A stretch of DNA of 64,000 bases from Tremella fuciformis. Taxonomy: Eukaryota > Basidiomycota > Tremellomycetes > Tremellales > Tremellaceae. The notes under the pieces are model-generated. The model was given only the letters and a program-made list of their open reading frames with translations, did not search any database and was not told where the DNA came from. The position numbers were made by a program, and so were the translations under genes. Positions 20,029 to 30,403 of this stretch are shown here, piece after piece. The first letter of the stretch is position 1, and the number at the start of each line of letters is the position of its first letter. The stretch is taken from positions 1,984,001-2,048,000 of the forward strand of contig CP136491.1 in the NCBI GenBank assembly GCA_032768795.1. The letters run 5' to 3'.

Positions 20029-20792
20029 CTACCGGAGAAGTCTGTATTATCTGTACGACTGGGCTCGTATCTGTACTATCGTTCTCACGTCAAACTGTGG
20101 TGTGTAGACTAAGATCAGTCCCCATCCCTGCCCACACAAGCAAAGACGTCATTGGCCCAAGGGCGACTGGAGATTGGAGAGGCGATAGGTGGTAGGGAGA
20201 GGGACAGGGATTGTGCTAGGAATATCGCTCACTCGTACCAATGGCCAGAGTGGCCAGGATGACATCTCTCCCTCTGTCCCGGGTGTATCTTGAAAATAGC
20301 GCAGCCTCTTTCGTTTGTTGTGATCCCGATAAGCACTTGAGGGTGTGTTGTGGGCGAGTCGATGGGCCGTGCACCGGTCTCGAGAGAGAGGAGAGAAGCA
20401 AAGAAAAGTCGGGATGAGGTCCGAGACTCCAAAGAGAGAGAAGAATGAGAGAGAGGTTGTTGTCGGAATACGTGCGAGTCATGACGAACGTGGTGGTGGT
20501 GGGCTGTGGCGTCATTTACGTTTGATAGTCAGTCTTGTTTTTTTCCTCTCACTCTCGCTACTGACAAGACCTAGACATTAGATAGAGCTAGCCTTCTAAG
20601 CTCTCTCCTTTGGACAAAGAGACACGTTCGTCCACCACATGCATGGCTTCGTGATGTTCGGCCGAGGCACAGGGTATATAAATGGTCTGTATCTCTCTAG
20701 CTTTATATGCAAGGGGTAGCAAGCGTCTTCCTCGATCCTCACTTGTCGTCCATCTCTCATGCCTCAAGAATGCTCATGAACAGTGCTGATGC
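20029..20792. other. Intergenic between KCS1 promoter and ERG13 3' end
   Basis: Probably the KCS1 promoter and 5' leader plus the ERG13 3' region. A TATA-like run TATATAAATGG occurs near 20674 on the plus strand, but no plus-strand gene follows. No coding signal was recognised. Confidence 0.5.
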
Positions 20793-22770
20793 TCACAGAA
20801 CCGCCTTCTGCGAGTATGTCCGACGGAACAGCTCGTCCACGCCTTCGAGGTAGTACCCGCCCGGCCAGATGTTGTCTAGCGAGCCTTCCGGTGTGTACTT
20901 GACGGCGTTGTGGTTGGCCTCGCGGAGCTGCTTATCAGCAATCTACCCTCTTCCAGCGTCAAGACAACGTACTTTCAGCGCAGTCACGTATTCCTCGCAC
21001 GGCCGGACCTCCATTGCTGCCAATCTTTGCTTCAAGTCCAATTTGCTCTTGATCTCAGCAGCGGAGCCGTTGACTCTCAAGGCATAGAACGAGGCGGCAC
21101 AGCCAGAGCCGAACGCGTACATCCCTATGCGTTGGCCTAGCTACAGGAGTCAGCGACGAGGCCATGATCCGAAATGTCATTGTAGCCCACCTGGAGATCT
21201 GCGTTGCTGATGACACTGGCCAATGCACCGTACAGACTCGCGGTGTACATGTTACCGCATCGCTGCACACAGTCCGAACCGGGCGTGACGGCCGATTTGT
21301 AGTGCTCAGCGGCCACTCCGACAAAAGTCTTCTCGACCACCTTATCGGTGTACGTCTTGGTCTTGTCAAGGGATTTGATGTTTTCTGGGACAGCGGCGAA
21401 GGACGGGTGAGACGGATTGCGCAAATAGTCCTACACCATCAGCTTTCATCGCGCTTCATGACGCGAGAACTGACGTTGTAGAACATCCGCGCGTGACCCT
21501 TCTGGACGAGCTTGCCGTATGGGCTGTGCAAGCACACATAGTCAAACTTCTCGATGCCCTCCTTTGACGCCGACTCCGCATGTCCGTTGGTCGCCGAGTG
21601 CCCGTTCGACTCGCCGTTGACAAACGATTGCGCAGCACCGGCAACATCGGCCGCAACGTCCGAGATGGCCTGGGTGACAGAGGAGAGGGAGAGTTGCTTA
21701 GCGGCCCGGGCTTTTGACTTGGCAACTTTGTCGATGTAGGTGTTGTATGCGTTGTCGAGGGCGCCAAGATAGGCGGCGATAGTCCAGGGGCCGTCAACAG
21801 TGGGCTGGGGTCAGCATGCGCCGGCGTTGTGTGTAGTCATTGGCAGATGCCGATCACCATCAGGATCATTGCTGATCGCGGGCCGGCGGTACGGCAAGCA
21901 GGGTGGAGAAGGAAGGAGGAAGCTCACGTATTCCGCAGACAAGTCGGGTTTGTAAAAGTCGTAAGTGTGGGCGATGTACGTCCCATGTACAGCTGCCCAT
22001 CAGCGCCTCACTCCTTTACACAAAAAGGGAGAGACTCACGCTCCAATACAAGCGGAGCGTCCGGGCCAATGAGCATGGCACACGCGCCCATACCCCCCAC
22101 AGGCCGCGCCGAGCCCTCTTTGTAAATGGCGATATCACCGCACATGACAATAGCGTTCCGGCCATCCCAACTCTCGCTCTGGATCCAGTTAACGCAGTTG
22201 AAAAGGGCGGCCGTGGACCCGTAGCACGCGTTTTTGTTGTCGATACCCTCAATGTCGTGGTTGCCTGCTGCGGCGAAGAGTTCCATGAGGACTGTTTTGG
22301 TCGCTTTGGATTTGTCGATCAGGGTTTCGGTACCGACGTCAAGCCGACCGATGGAGAGGGGATCTATGTTGTACTTTTTGAGCAGGGACGAGACAACTGA
22401 TCGTGAGCGGGGGACACACGTCACGCGAGGGGAGCGAGAAAGGAAGAGGGTACTCACCCGTGAGAGCGACAGAGTTGACGTCTTCCCTGGTCTGTCAGGA
22501 TGCGTTCATGTGTATGAGGAGCTGCACAGCTCTGCCTCAACCAGCAGAGGAAGGACGAGGAAGGGTGAAGCAGGAAGAGCTCTGCAACGAAGAGACTCAC
22601 TTGTCATCGGTGAACGCCATGTACTTCTGGCCAAGGCCAATGGTGTACTTGCCCTTTGACACGCCGTCAAAGATCTCGAGGTCGTCTTCCGAGATGCACC
22701 TCTTCGGAAAGTACATTTCCATACCGAGAATACCGACATTGGACGGGCGGGGAGGGACGTAGTAGGACAT
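20793..22770 (-). CDS. ERG13: Hydroxymethylglutaryl-CoA synthase
   Basis: It condenses acetyl-CoA and acetoacetyl-CoA to HMG-CoA at the start of the mevalonate/ergosterol pathway. Eight exons are proposed: 22770-22601, 22486-22458, 22396-22040, 21992-21928, 21804-21475, 21430-21191, 21140-20973 and 20930-20793. They total 1497 nt, or 498 aa, the usual length. The second exon is only 29 nt. The catalytic Glu lies in [14 protein letters not shown], the nucleophilic Cys in [12 protein letters not shown] and the His in [17 protein letters not shown]. The protein ends in a normal C-terminus without a targeting signal, so it is cytosolic. All introns are 40-110 nt with GT..AG ends. Confidence 0.95.
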
Positions 22771-23123
22771 GGCGGATAGTTGCTCTGGAGGGTACGGGCG
22801 TTTGGAGATGGATAGGAGGTGCTGATGAGCTGCCTGTGACGCGTCGAGGTCGTCTTGAAGAGTATAGATGAAAGTCAAGAAAGAAGTTTCAATGATACGA
22901 TGAGACGATGGATCATATGGTACGAGGAATGAGATGTTCTGCGTTTTTGGGGGCAGCACGGCTCTCCTTCAGGGTCACGCGCCATGACCCCTCGTGCCTG
23001 AAACATGGCATCAATCAGAAACGAGACCCTGAAAATCAGTCGGGTCTCTCTAATCTCTGAGGATGTCATTCAATACAACAACATCGAGGCTATTGGCTAC
23101 AGCATACGACGGGACAGACGTGA
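22771..23123. other. Intergenic upstream of ERG13
   Basis: Likely the ERG13 promoter and leader, together with the 3' region of the next gene (same strand). No coding signal was recognised. Confidence 0.5.
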
Positions 23124-24025
23124 TCAGAAGCCATAGGCATAGCCTAAGCTTTTCCCGCCCAGAGTGGGGGCTGGGCGATAGTATGCCGGTGGTCGTCGTA
23201 TTCTCTGCTTGCGCTTCCGTCGTGGTCCCGGTGATGATACAGCTGTGTCGACCACAGGCAGGACGGGAACAGCACCCGTATTCTGGATTGGGGGAGGGGC
23301 AGTCACGTCCGAAGACATGATATGGGGTGAGACTTGGATCAGCGCTGCTGATGGTAGTTTTGTCGTGGATTGGGTCACGGAGACATGCCGGATCTTCTTG
23401 GCCCTGCCGTCGCTCTTCGCTGCGGTTTCCCAGGTGTCTCGTGCAGATGCAGAATCAGCAGCTTCACTAGCAAGCTTCGAGATGCGCTCCACAGAGACTG
23501 CAGGCAATGGACGATGCCGAGGATTGCTGACAATCAGCGAAACGGTAGCAGACACTCAGATGTTATTCACACTGGAGTCTCGTAGTTCTGGCTGGGCGGG
23601 ACAAGGGAGACCGATTTGACCGATTGATTGGAGAAAAGACGTATGACCGACGCTCATCGTCAGCTTACGCCTTCATCGAAGGACTATAGAGTAGTCGAGG
23701 ACATACAGGTGGGAACATCGATACTCGCTCCTTGAGCCCGAGTAGCCTTTTCTCGCTCTTTCCGCCGCTTCTTCTTGGCATTTTGCTTCTCCGCTTTGGT
23801 CATGGGACGAGTATGCGATTCATCATCCTCAATGCCATCGTCCTCTACTCCCTGTCTTTTGACAACAGCAGAGTCGCCTGAAGAGGTCGAAAGATCTAGT
23901 CGGGCGCAAACCGAGGCATTGTATCGCTCGAGTAGCGAAGGCGATGGCGAAGCGTGTCGGGAGCTCGATGTAGAACCACTTTCTTCCGAGCTGCTCTCGT
24001 CCGGGTCGCTCGCATCAGGGGCCAT
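23124..24025 (-). CDS. Small basic hypothetical protein
   Basis: Two exons are proposed, 24025-23707 and 23554-23124, giving 249 aa. The 152-nt intron is longer than others here and may hide a further exon. The N-terminus is acidic and Ser-rich (DPDESSSEESGS). A basic, probably helical stretch follows (MTKAEKQNAKKKRRKEREK). The C-terminus is Arg-rich and ends in YYRPAPTLGGKSLGYAYGF, which looks like a conserved terminal motif. Composition suggests a nuclear, RNA- or chromatin-associated protein, but I do not recognise the family. It is divergent from CWC21, whose ATG lies 215 bp away, so the two probably share a promoter region. Confidence 0.6.
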
Positions 24026-24239
24026 GCTGGTCGCGAAGCCCTCAACAGCATCGACGGACAAAATTATAAACTGCAAGCCTGTGTCCTCATTCCTTAGCCG
24101 GGGAGTATTAGCGGAAACAAACACTATTAGCACGCCCAAATCGCCGCCTAATCCCGCTCAGCTTCGCCACCGCTTCCCTCTTCAACGCTCACCTGTCCTC
24201 CATAACTCTTCTCATACCAGGACCAAATAGCTAGACAAG

Positions 24240-25699
24240 ATGCCATATAACGGTATCGGCCTCGCGACAGCCCGTGGATCGTACGCGATGTCTTGTCTTG
24301 GTGTTGGCGGTGGCTGATGAAGCAGGGGGACGAACGGATACATCTCGCGCAACACCGCGTTCCTCAAAGTCCGGGAAGGACCGCCGCCCGGTCCAGGCTA
24401 CGGCGGCGGCCAGCAGGGCGCGCGGTACGGCGACTTTCTCGACACGCTCACTGGGCCGCCGGTGCACCGTCAGCCGGACCAAGGTATCTTGGACCATGAG
24501 CGTAAGCGCCGGGTGGAGGTCAAGTGCGCCGAGCTGCGCGAGGAGATGGAAGAGGCTGGGTGAGTGTCTCTCAGAAGAATCTAGATGGTACCATATCCTT
24601 GGCATTCGCACTCGGATCCGTGAAGACTTTCAGTCAGCGCGTTGCGACCGACGACCGTGGCGGGAAGGCCGGGGACGATCGTGGGACAGGTTCTCCATTT
24701 GGTGCAGTGGGGTTTCGGCGAGGGAGGACACTGATGGCAGTACCGAGGACGTCGCGATCGACGAAGCTGTAGATGCTCTGCGCGAGCGACTGCTCGCTTC
24801 TGCAGCCAATCTCGGTCCAAGGGGCAGGCCGACAGATTCTCACTCGATCGCCGCAGCCAAGCAGGTCGAGATGAATCGATTGCAGCGCGCACTCAATGTT
24901 TCCGCCGATCACGTGGAGGGAAAGGCTTTCCAGAGAGAGACCGAGGAGGAGAAGGCGGCGAGGATCGCCGTGCGGGAAGAGAGAGATAGGGAGAGGGTCG
25001 ACGCTGCGTTGAAGCGCGAGAAGGAGAACGAGCGGAGGAAGAAAGAGTTCGAAGAGAGGGAAAGGCTCAGGAGGCGACAAGAGTACGAGAGGTAAGTCTC
25101 AACTTTGCTTCGTATGATGTGGCAGCTGATGTGGCAGGAAACTGGAAGCGGAAAGGAATAGAGACCGTCCTCCCCGCAGTGCATCGCCTGCTCGAGCTCG
25201 CGGCAGGCCTGATTCTCGTTCGCCCTCCCCGCCTCCTCGCCGGCGCTTGTCGCCTCCGCCTCATAGCAGGACCGTCTTGCCATCTCCCCCGCTTCGAGGC
25301 AGACCTCGCTCGCCCTCGGACTCGCGTTCTCCCCCTCCTAGGCAGCGAAGGAGGTATTCCGGTTCGTCAAGATCGCACTCGCCTCCACCCCGCCGAGCTC
25401 GGTCGCCTTCCTACTCGCGATCACCTCCGCGAAGGAGGTACTCGGACTCTCGCTCGCCCCAGCCGAATCGCCGCAGGGCGCTGAGCGACTCGCGATCCCC
25501 CCCTCCACTGCGGCGAGGCAGAGACGATTCTCGCTCGCCCCCTCCCAAGAGACTCCAAGATGATCTGTCAGACTCGAGATCACGCTCGCCCCCTCGCCGA
25601 AGGTATCGCGATGACTCGCCAAGTGATGTCAGCAGGAGCGAGAGGAGCTTGACGCCTGAGCCTACCAAAGCGAGGGTCGAGCGAACCCGACGGGCGTAG
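24240..25699 (+). CDS. CWC21: Pre-mRNA-splicing factor Cwc21/SRRM2-type
   Basis: A spliceosome component that binds near the catalytic centre via Prp8/Snu114. Exons 24240-24280, 24326-24559, 24741-25091 and 25138-25699 give 1188 nt, or 395 aa. The N-terminus [19 protein letters not shown] is the family hallmark, and its codons are split by intron 1. A cwf21-type helical region follows (residues about 55-85, [20 protein letters not shown]). A charged coiled coil spans about 120-210 ([18 protein letters not shown]). The C-terminal third is an RS domain with many SRSPP repeats, as in SRRM2. Yeast Cwc21 is shorter, so the RS tail resembles the metazoan form. The intron 24560-24740 is unusually long for this window. 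Confidence 0.9.
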
Positions 25700-25944
25700 C
25701 GCTGAGAAAGGCGGCCAGTTGCCTTGAGTTCAAGTGGACGAGAATCGTTGATGCGGAAAAGACGAATGTATATCAACAGGTTGAGGAGGTACAACGGGTA
25801 CTCTAAGATATGTATTGTCTACAGTCTACAACTGTGGGGTGGCGAGTCGAAGTGGATACAAAGCGGGGATACAAGCAGGAAATATCAAAGTCCCATCCCA
25901 GAAGGAATTTGAGGAGGTTGTGAGACCGAAAGTCAGGTATGGGT

Positions 25945-26784
25945 CTACTTGCCTGCTCCCAGCCCAACCCGGTACTCATCCCACGTACATTTGCCCTTGA
26001 CACTTCCATATACCTTGACCTTGAGACTCTTCCACACCTTGTCTCCGACTTCGACCTTCCCGCGATACCCAGCCTTCTGAATGGCACTCTTGACGCACTC
26101 TTCGCGTGTCCAGCCCTGGTCGAGGCATACTTCGGGCAGGTATGTGGCCGAAAGAGATCGAGCACCGTGGCCGGTCGTATGGCTCAGCAGGGATGAGGGT
26201 GAGTACGGGTGGGTCGAGGGGTGCGGAAAGGAGATGTGGATGCCGTGGACACCGGGTGTCCAGCCGAGCGGATCAGAGATGGGCGTCATGGGCGTCAAGA
26301 GGGACACGCTGGGCTCAGCAATGTATCACCGGCCGAGGTTTGGCCTCACCCGCATATAAGAGTAGGCAGCTCGGACTCGCGTATAGGCGAGAATCGGTGG
26401 TCTTGCAGTGCGGCGATGAGTGCGTATTCCCTCAAGCCCTGTGCGAGGGGCAAGGGGGAGAACGTCCCGATGCAGCCTCTCAGGCTGGGCTTCTTGTTCG
26501 AGCGCAGGTGAGATGTCGTCTCCCACGTGACAAACAGCGCACCGAGCGTCAGCTCTCGTATATGCACCATGCGAGCGCGCTCACTATGGCTCGTCGGGAT
26601 TGTCGAAAGGCGGGTCCACGGGCTCGCGATTCTCAAAATGGGCTTGTAGGACGTCGAAGCACCACGCGGCATGCACGGATGTAGACTGGATAGAGGCGGG
26701 TGTAGGAGGCTGGGTGATGGAGGATAGGGTGGAAGGTGTTGACGAGCCCGGTCGGGAGAGGGGCGGTGTGGGTTCCATTGTCAT
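25945..26784 (-). CDS. AMMECR1-domain protein
   Basis: Homologue of human AMMECR1, a conserved protein of unclear biochemical role. Exons 26784-26585, 26541-26350 and 26308-25945 give 756 nt, or 251 aa. The N-terminus is short, Pro/Ser/Thr-rich and non-conserved. The domain starts at [14 protein letters not shown]. It shows the signature [20 protein letters not shown], then LQDHRFSPI, then a split VSLLTP strand. It ends in a basic region with [11 protein letters not shown]. The first intron (26542-26584, 43 nt, donor GTGAGC, branch-like CTGAC) must end at GG, not AG, to keep the conserved YALFVTW reading. No AG in the interval gives the right phase. It may be a non-canonical acceptor or a mutation. 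Confidence 0.85.
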
Positions 26785-27020
26785 GGAACGGATGGGTGGC
26801 GATCTCCCCGATTGATCGAACGGAGCTTGGCCCAGGTAGAGTCAGGAGAGAGGTCTTCTAAGCTGTATGCGGTCGACTGCGTTGGCCTGTGGGGCGAATA
26901 ACGGGTGCCAGCTCCCACTGACAATGAGCAGGTGAACCGATGGTTCTGACAACGACGAGGACGGTCGGGAGGGTGCCTGATGACCGGACCACGTGGAAGA
27001 GCGGATGCAAATGACTTCTA

Positions 27021-28840
27021 CTCGCTGCCACGTGGTTCTCGGACCTGTCAAATTCTCGGACGATACCTCTGAGAGTAGATCATAGTCTTCAGCTCGTCAT
27101 TGCTCGGCCATGCATTCAGCTATCGAGTCCGCCGTTCAGGAGCTGCGAGAGCATCCCGAGAAGAGTGTGCGCCAAGTTGCCCGAGAGCGAAACGTCCCAA
27201 AATCGACTCTACACGATCGATGGACCAACACCCACGCCTCTCATGCTGATGGGGCCGAGCGACACCTCTCATGCGTCCAGGAGGACGCCCTGGTGGACAA
27301 GATCAACGAGTATGCGTCCCGAGGGACCCTCCTGACACCTCGTCATGTCCACGACCTTGCGGAGGCCGTCTGTGGGGAGCAAATTGGGGAGAATTGGGTC
27401 GGGCGCTTTGTTGACCGTCACTCGGACAGGATCTCATCGCGATTCCACACCTACAGAGAGCTTGCGCGCCTGCAAGCGGATTGTCAGGAGGTCCGCAGAG
27501 CCTGGTTTAGCCTTGTGAGTGCTCCAGCCAGCCCGCCACGACGCGCAGACGTTCTCTGACATGATGATAGGTCTCTGATATCTATCACAGCGACCTCTAT
27601 GAGCCCGCGGGCATCTACAATGTCGACGAGTCGTTCTTCTCCCTCTCCTATGGGCGCACGGCACGCCGCATAGCCCCTCGGAATCATCCACGCAACGCCC
27701 AGGCTGTTTCTGGGTCCACCGAGCACATCACCGTCGTTGCGTGTATTGGGCTCGACACAGCTCCCGTCCCTCCCTTCGTGATCTACCCGGGACAACACCT
27801 GTACGACGTTTGGTTCACAGACAGCATGCCAGACGTACCGCAAAGGGCTGCCGCCACTCATTCGGGGTGGATCAACAGCTACCTTATGCAGAAATGGCTT
27901 GAAGACGTCTTTGACCCGTCCACCCGCGACCGAGTTGCTGCAGGCCGCCGCCGCCTCTTATTCCTGGACGGACACGAATCCCACGTCAAGGTCGAGTTCC
28001 TGGAGGCCTGCTGGGACCGCAACATCGTCGTCGTCATCATCCCAGCCAACGCAAGCAGCTTCCTGCAGCCTCTGGATGTTGGGTTCTTCAACCCGCTCAA
28101 GACTCGATTCTTTGGGCGGCTCGACGCGCATCGGCAGGCTCTGGGCAACGAAGAGGCCCCAGCCAAGGGCGTGTTTTGGAGATTCCATCAGCAGGCCTGG
28201 AAGGAGACTGCGACATCCCGACAGATCCGATCTGCATGGAGAAAGGCGGGACTTTGGCCTCTCAATGCGGCCGCAATGGGTCTGACCGATGTCTCGACAC
28301 CACCACGGGAGCTGCAGCCCGCCGGTGAGGCGATTGTCACGCCGCACACACCCCGGACACTCAAGCGACAGAAGCGCAGCTGTCGACGAGGCGATATCGA
28401 CCAACAGACCTACCTTATGAAGGTGGAGAAGGCCCTCGAAATGAAGATGTCGTCGGAGGCAATCATCAAAGCTCAGCTTGAGCGGACAACTGCAGCCAGG
28501 GAGCTACAGCAAGCAGCCAAGGGCAAGCGTAAGAGGCTCAGCTTCCCTCACGGCCAGCTGTTTGATCCAGAGTATCGTGAGCAGCATGCAGAAGAGCTGG
28601 CCGAGCGGAAGGCAAGGGAGGTAGAAGCCCGCCGAAGGAGAGTGGACAAGGAGAGACAACCAGGGCAGCAGCAGCCTCAAGAACCACGCCAGGCATGCAC
28701 ACCGGGGCCCTCTACAGCTGTGTAAAGCTATGTAGCCATATCGTTGATGTAGCCCATGTACTCGCCATCATCGTCATCGTCGTCGCTACCTAGATGGCCG
28801 TCCGAAAATTTGACAGGTCCGAGAACCACGTGGCAGCGAG
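27021..28840 (+). mobile_element. Intact pogo-type DNA transposon
   Basis: A 1820-bp element with 42-bp terminal inverted repeats (27021-27062 and 28799-28840, one mismatch, starting CTCGCTGCCACGTGG). It is bounded by TA on both sides (27019-27020, 28841-28842), the target duplication of Tc1/mariner/pogo elements. It carries one transposase gene without visible lesions. It lies between the AMMECR1 gene and the gene at 29020, in their shared upstream region. Confidence 0.95.
27110..28725 (+). CDS. Pogo-family (DDE_1) transposase
   Basis: Exons 27110-27514 and 27571-28725 (56-nt intron) give 519 aa. The N-terminus has a psq-type helix-turn-helix (SVRQVARERNVPKSTLHDRW, residues about 22-41). 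A CENPB-type HTH follows (LTPRHVHDLAEAVCGEQIG...WVGRFVDRH). The DDE_1 catalytic core has D in IYNVDESFFS, D in LFLDGHESHV and D in QPLDVGFFNPLK. That is the DDD arrangement of pogo/Fot1 elements. The C-terminus is a basic coiled coil (YREQHAEELAERKAREVEAR). It should excise and insert the element at TA. The ORF is complete, so the element may be mobile. Confidence 0.95.
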
Positions 28841-29019
28841 TAGCCAAGACGCGACTGGTCTTTTCAATGGCCAGCGCGTCTCCGGACTTTGAGCAATTGA
28901 TCAATCCTTGACAACCTCCCCTCTCGTACACACCGGCCGCATACCTGCACGAAGACCCGCGCAGCGAGCACTGCATCTCTTCGCCTTGATCTCCACTCGA
29001 TCGTGAGAAGTGGGCCGAC

Positions 29020-29873
29020 ATGTCCATGCTCCCTCCGCCCAAGCGGCAACTTCGCCCGACCGCCTCGTTACCAACGACGGCCGAGACGTATGGCGAGAAG
29101 CACGGTCTGCCAGAAGACCTGACAAGACAGCTAGAGAACGTAGGCAGAGCAAAACGGGCAGGTGAGGCGCTCCCATGCCTCGGCACGTTCCGAGCTGCGC
29201 ACTGACCGCAGTCGTCTCGCAAGGCCGAGGATTCCAACGTTCGACGACTACTTCGGTCCTTCCCCTCTACCCATCGCACCCTCAGCAAGAAACCGTGCCC
29301 CCCATCATGCCTACCGGATGGCAGACTTCGGCGCAGACGCTTGAGAATGCAAAGGCAGCTCTGAGAGAGGAACACCGTCAGCGCGAACTCCAGCCTTTCT
29401 ACGCGGCGTCAAGCTCGTCGCACTCGCCCTCGGGCTCGCCACCTCCCGCCTTACCAGCATTCTCCAATCTCGCAGGGAGCAAGAAGCGCAAGGATGATGA
29501 TGAGGATGGAGACGACGCAGCCGGGGCGGGCGACACAGATACCGAGATGGACGAGGACGACGATGCTGTGCCCAGCCTCACCCAGAGCGGGTCCACAGCG
29601 GCCACGGACGACTTCCCGCCCGTCTTTCAGAGTCCGCACATCACGCATCCGGAACTGTTTGCCAAGCCGGCCCTGCCATCAAGAATTGCAGATAGCGGCC
29701 TGGGGAGGCAAAAGAAGGGTCTTCCTGCGAGACTGGGCGGCGGTAGGACGTTGGGCAAGACAGTGTCGGCGCCGGTCTTTGGTGCTGCAGCGGCGTGGGG
29801 CATGGAGGTGGATGCGGCTCAAGGAGAGGATGGCTTTGACGTGGCCGAGTGGGCCAAAGGCGAGGACTTTTGA
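29020..29873 (+). CDS. Small nuclear-type acidic protein, unknown
   Basis: Exons 29020-29161 and 29212-29873 (50-nt intron) give 267 aa. The start is the first ATG after the pogo element's flank. Residues about 38-70 (NVGRAKRAVVSQGRGF, then STTTSVLPLYP) resemble, weakly, the hug-type motif of small ribonucleotide reductase inhibitors (Sml1/Dif1/Spd1 group). This assignment is tentative. A KKRK cluster followed by an Asp/Glu-rich run suggests a nuclear protein. The C-terminus holds conserved-looking GLGRQKKGLPARLGGGRTLG. If the hug-motif reading is right it would act in dNTP control. Otherwise the function is unknown. Confidence 0.6.
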
Positions 29874-30403
29874 TAGGAACCATCGGAGATGTGTGCCGCT
29901 GGACGGCTGATTGATCTGTACATATGTTGCAATTCTATTTGTATGCCCTGGTCTGATTGCTCGACTGCAGCTGGGCTCAATCCTCGCCAAGAGGGCGTCT
30001 CTCTCACCGTGGGTGGACCAAGTATAAGCCATTGGTTACTGCCTGTGATGTGCCACGACAGACACTAGAAAATGCTAAGTTCTAGATCCTCACCAGGAAG
30101 ATTGACGGTCTTCCTCCTCTGAGTCGCCTTCAGCATCGGGTTGGTGTACCCTGCTGAACTTGGAATACTTGATTCGAAGCTTTGGCTCATGTCAATCTTG
30201 ATCCTGACTCACAACAGCTATTCCAACAAGGATAGCTGCCCACGTGATGCATTCGCGCAAGTCCGAGATGACGCGTTTCTCTCATCGACAACAATGTGTT
30301 TGGTATCTCTTTCTTACCTCGCCCATATACATAAACATCCTCTAATCGCTGTACATAGACCCCCCTCTCCGATTTCGCCCCTACCATCAATGCGCTTTGC
30401 GTG
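29874..30403. other. Intergenic, promoter side of MFS gene
   Basis: No gene recognised. It holds the 3' flank of 29020-29873 and the likely promoter and leader of the transporter gene. Pyrimidine-rich CCCCCTCTCC lies just upstream of its ATG. Confidence 0.5.

Noticed and set aside
20674..20684. TATA box with an unseen plus-strand gene
   Set aside because: No plus-strand ORF with coding character follows; the downstream sequence is the 3' end of HMG-CoA synthase.
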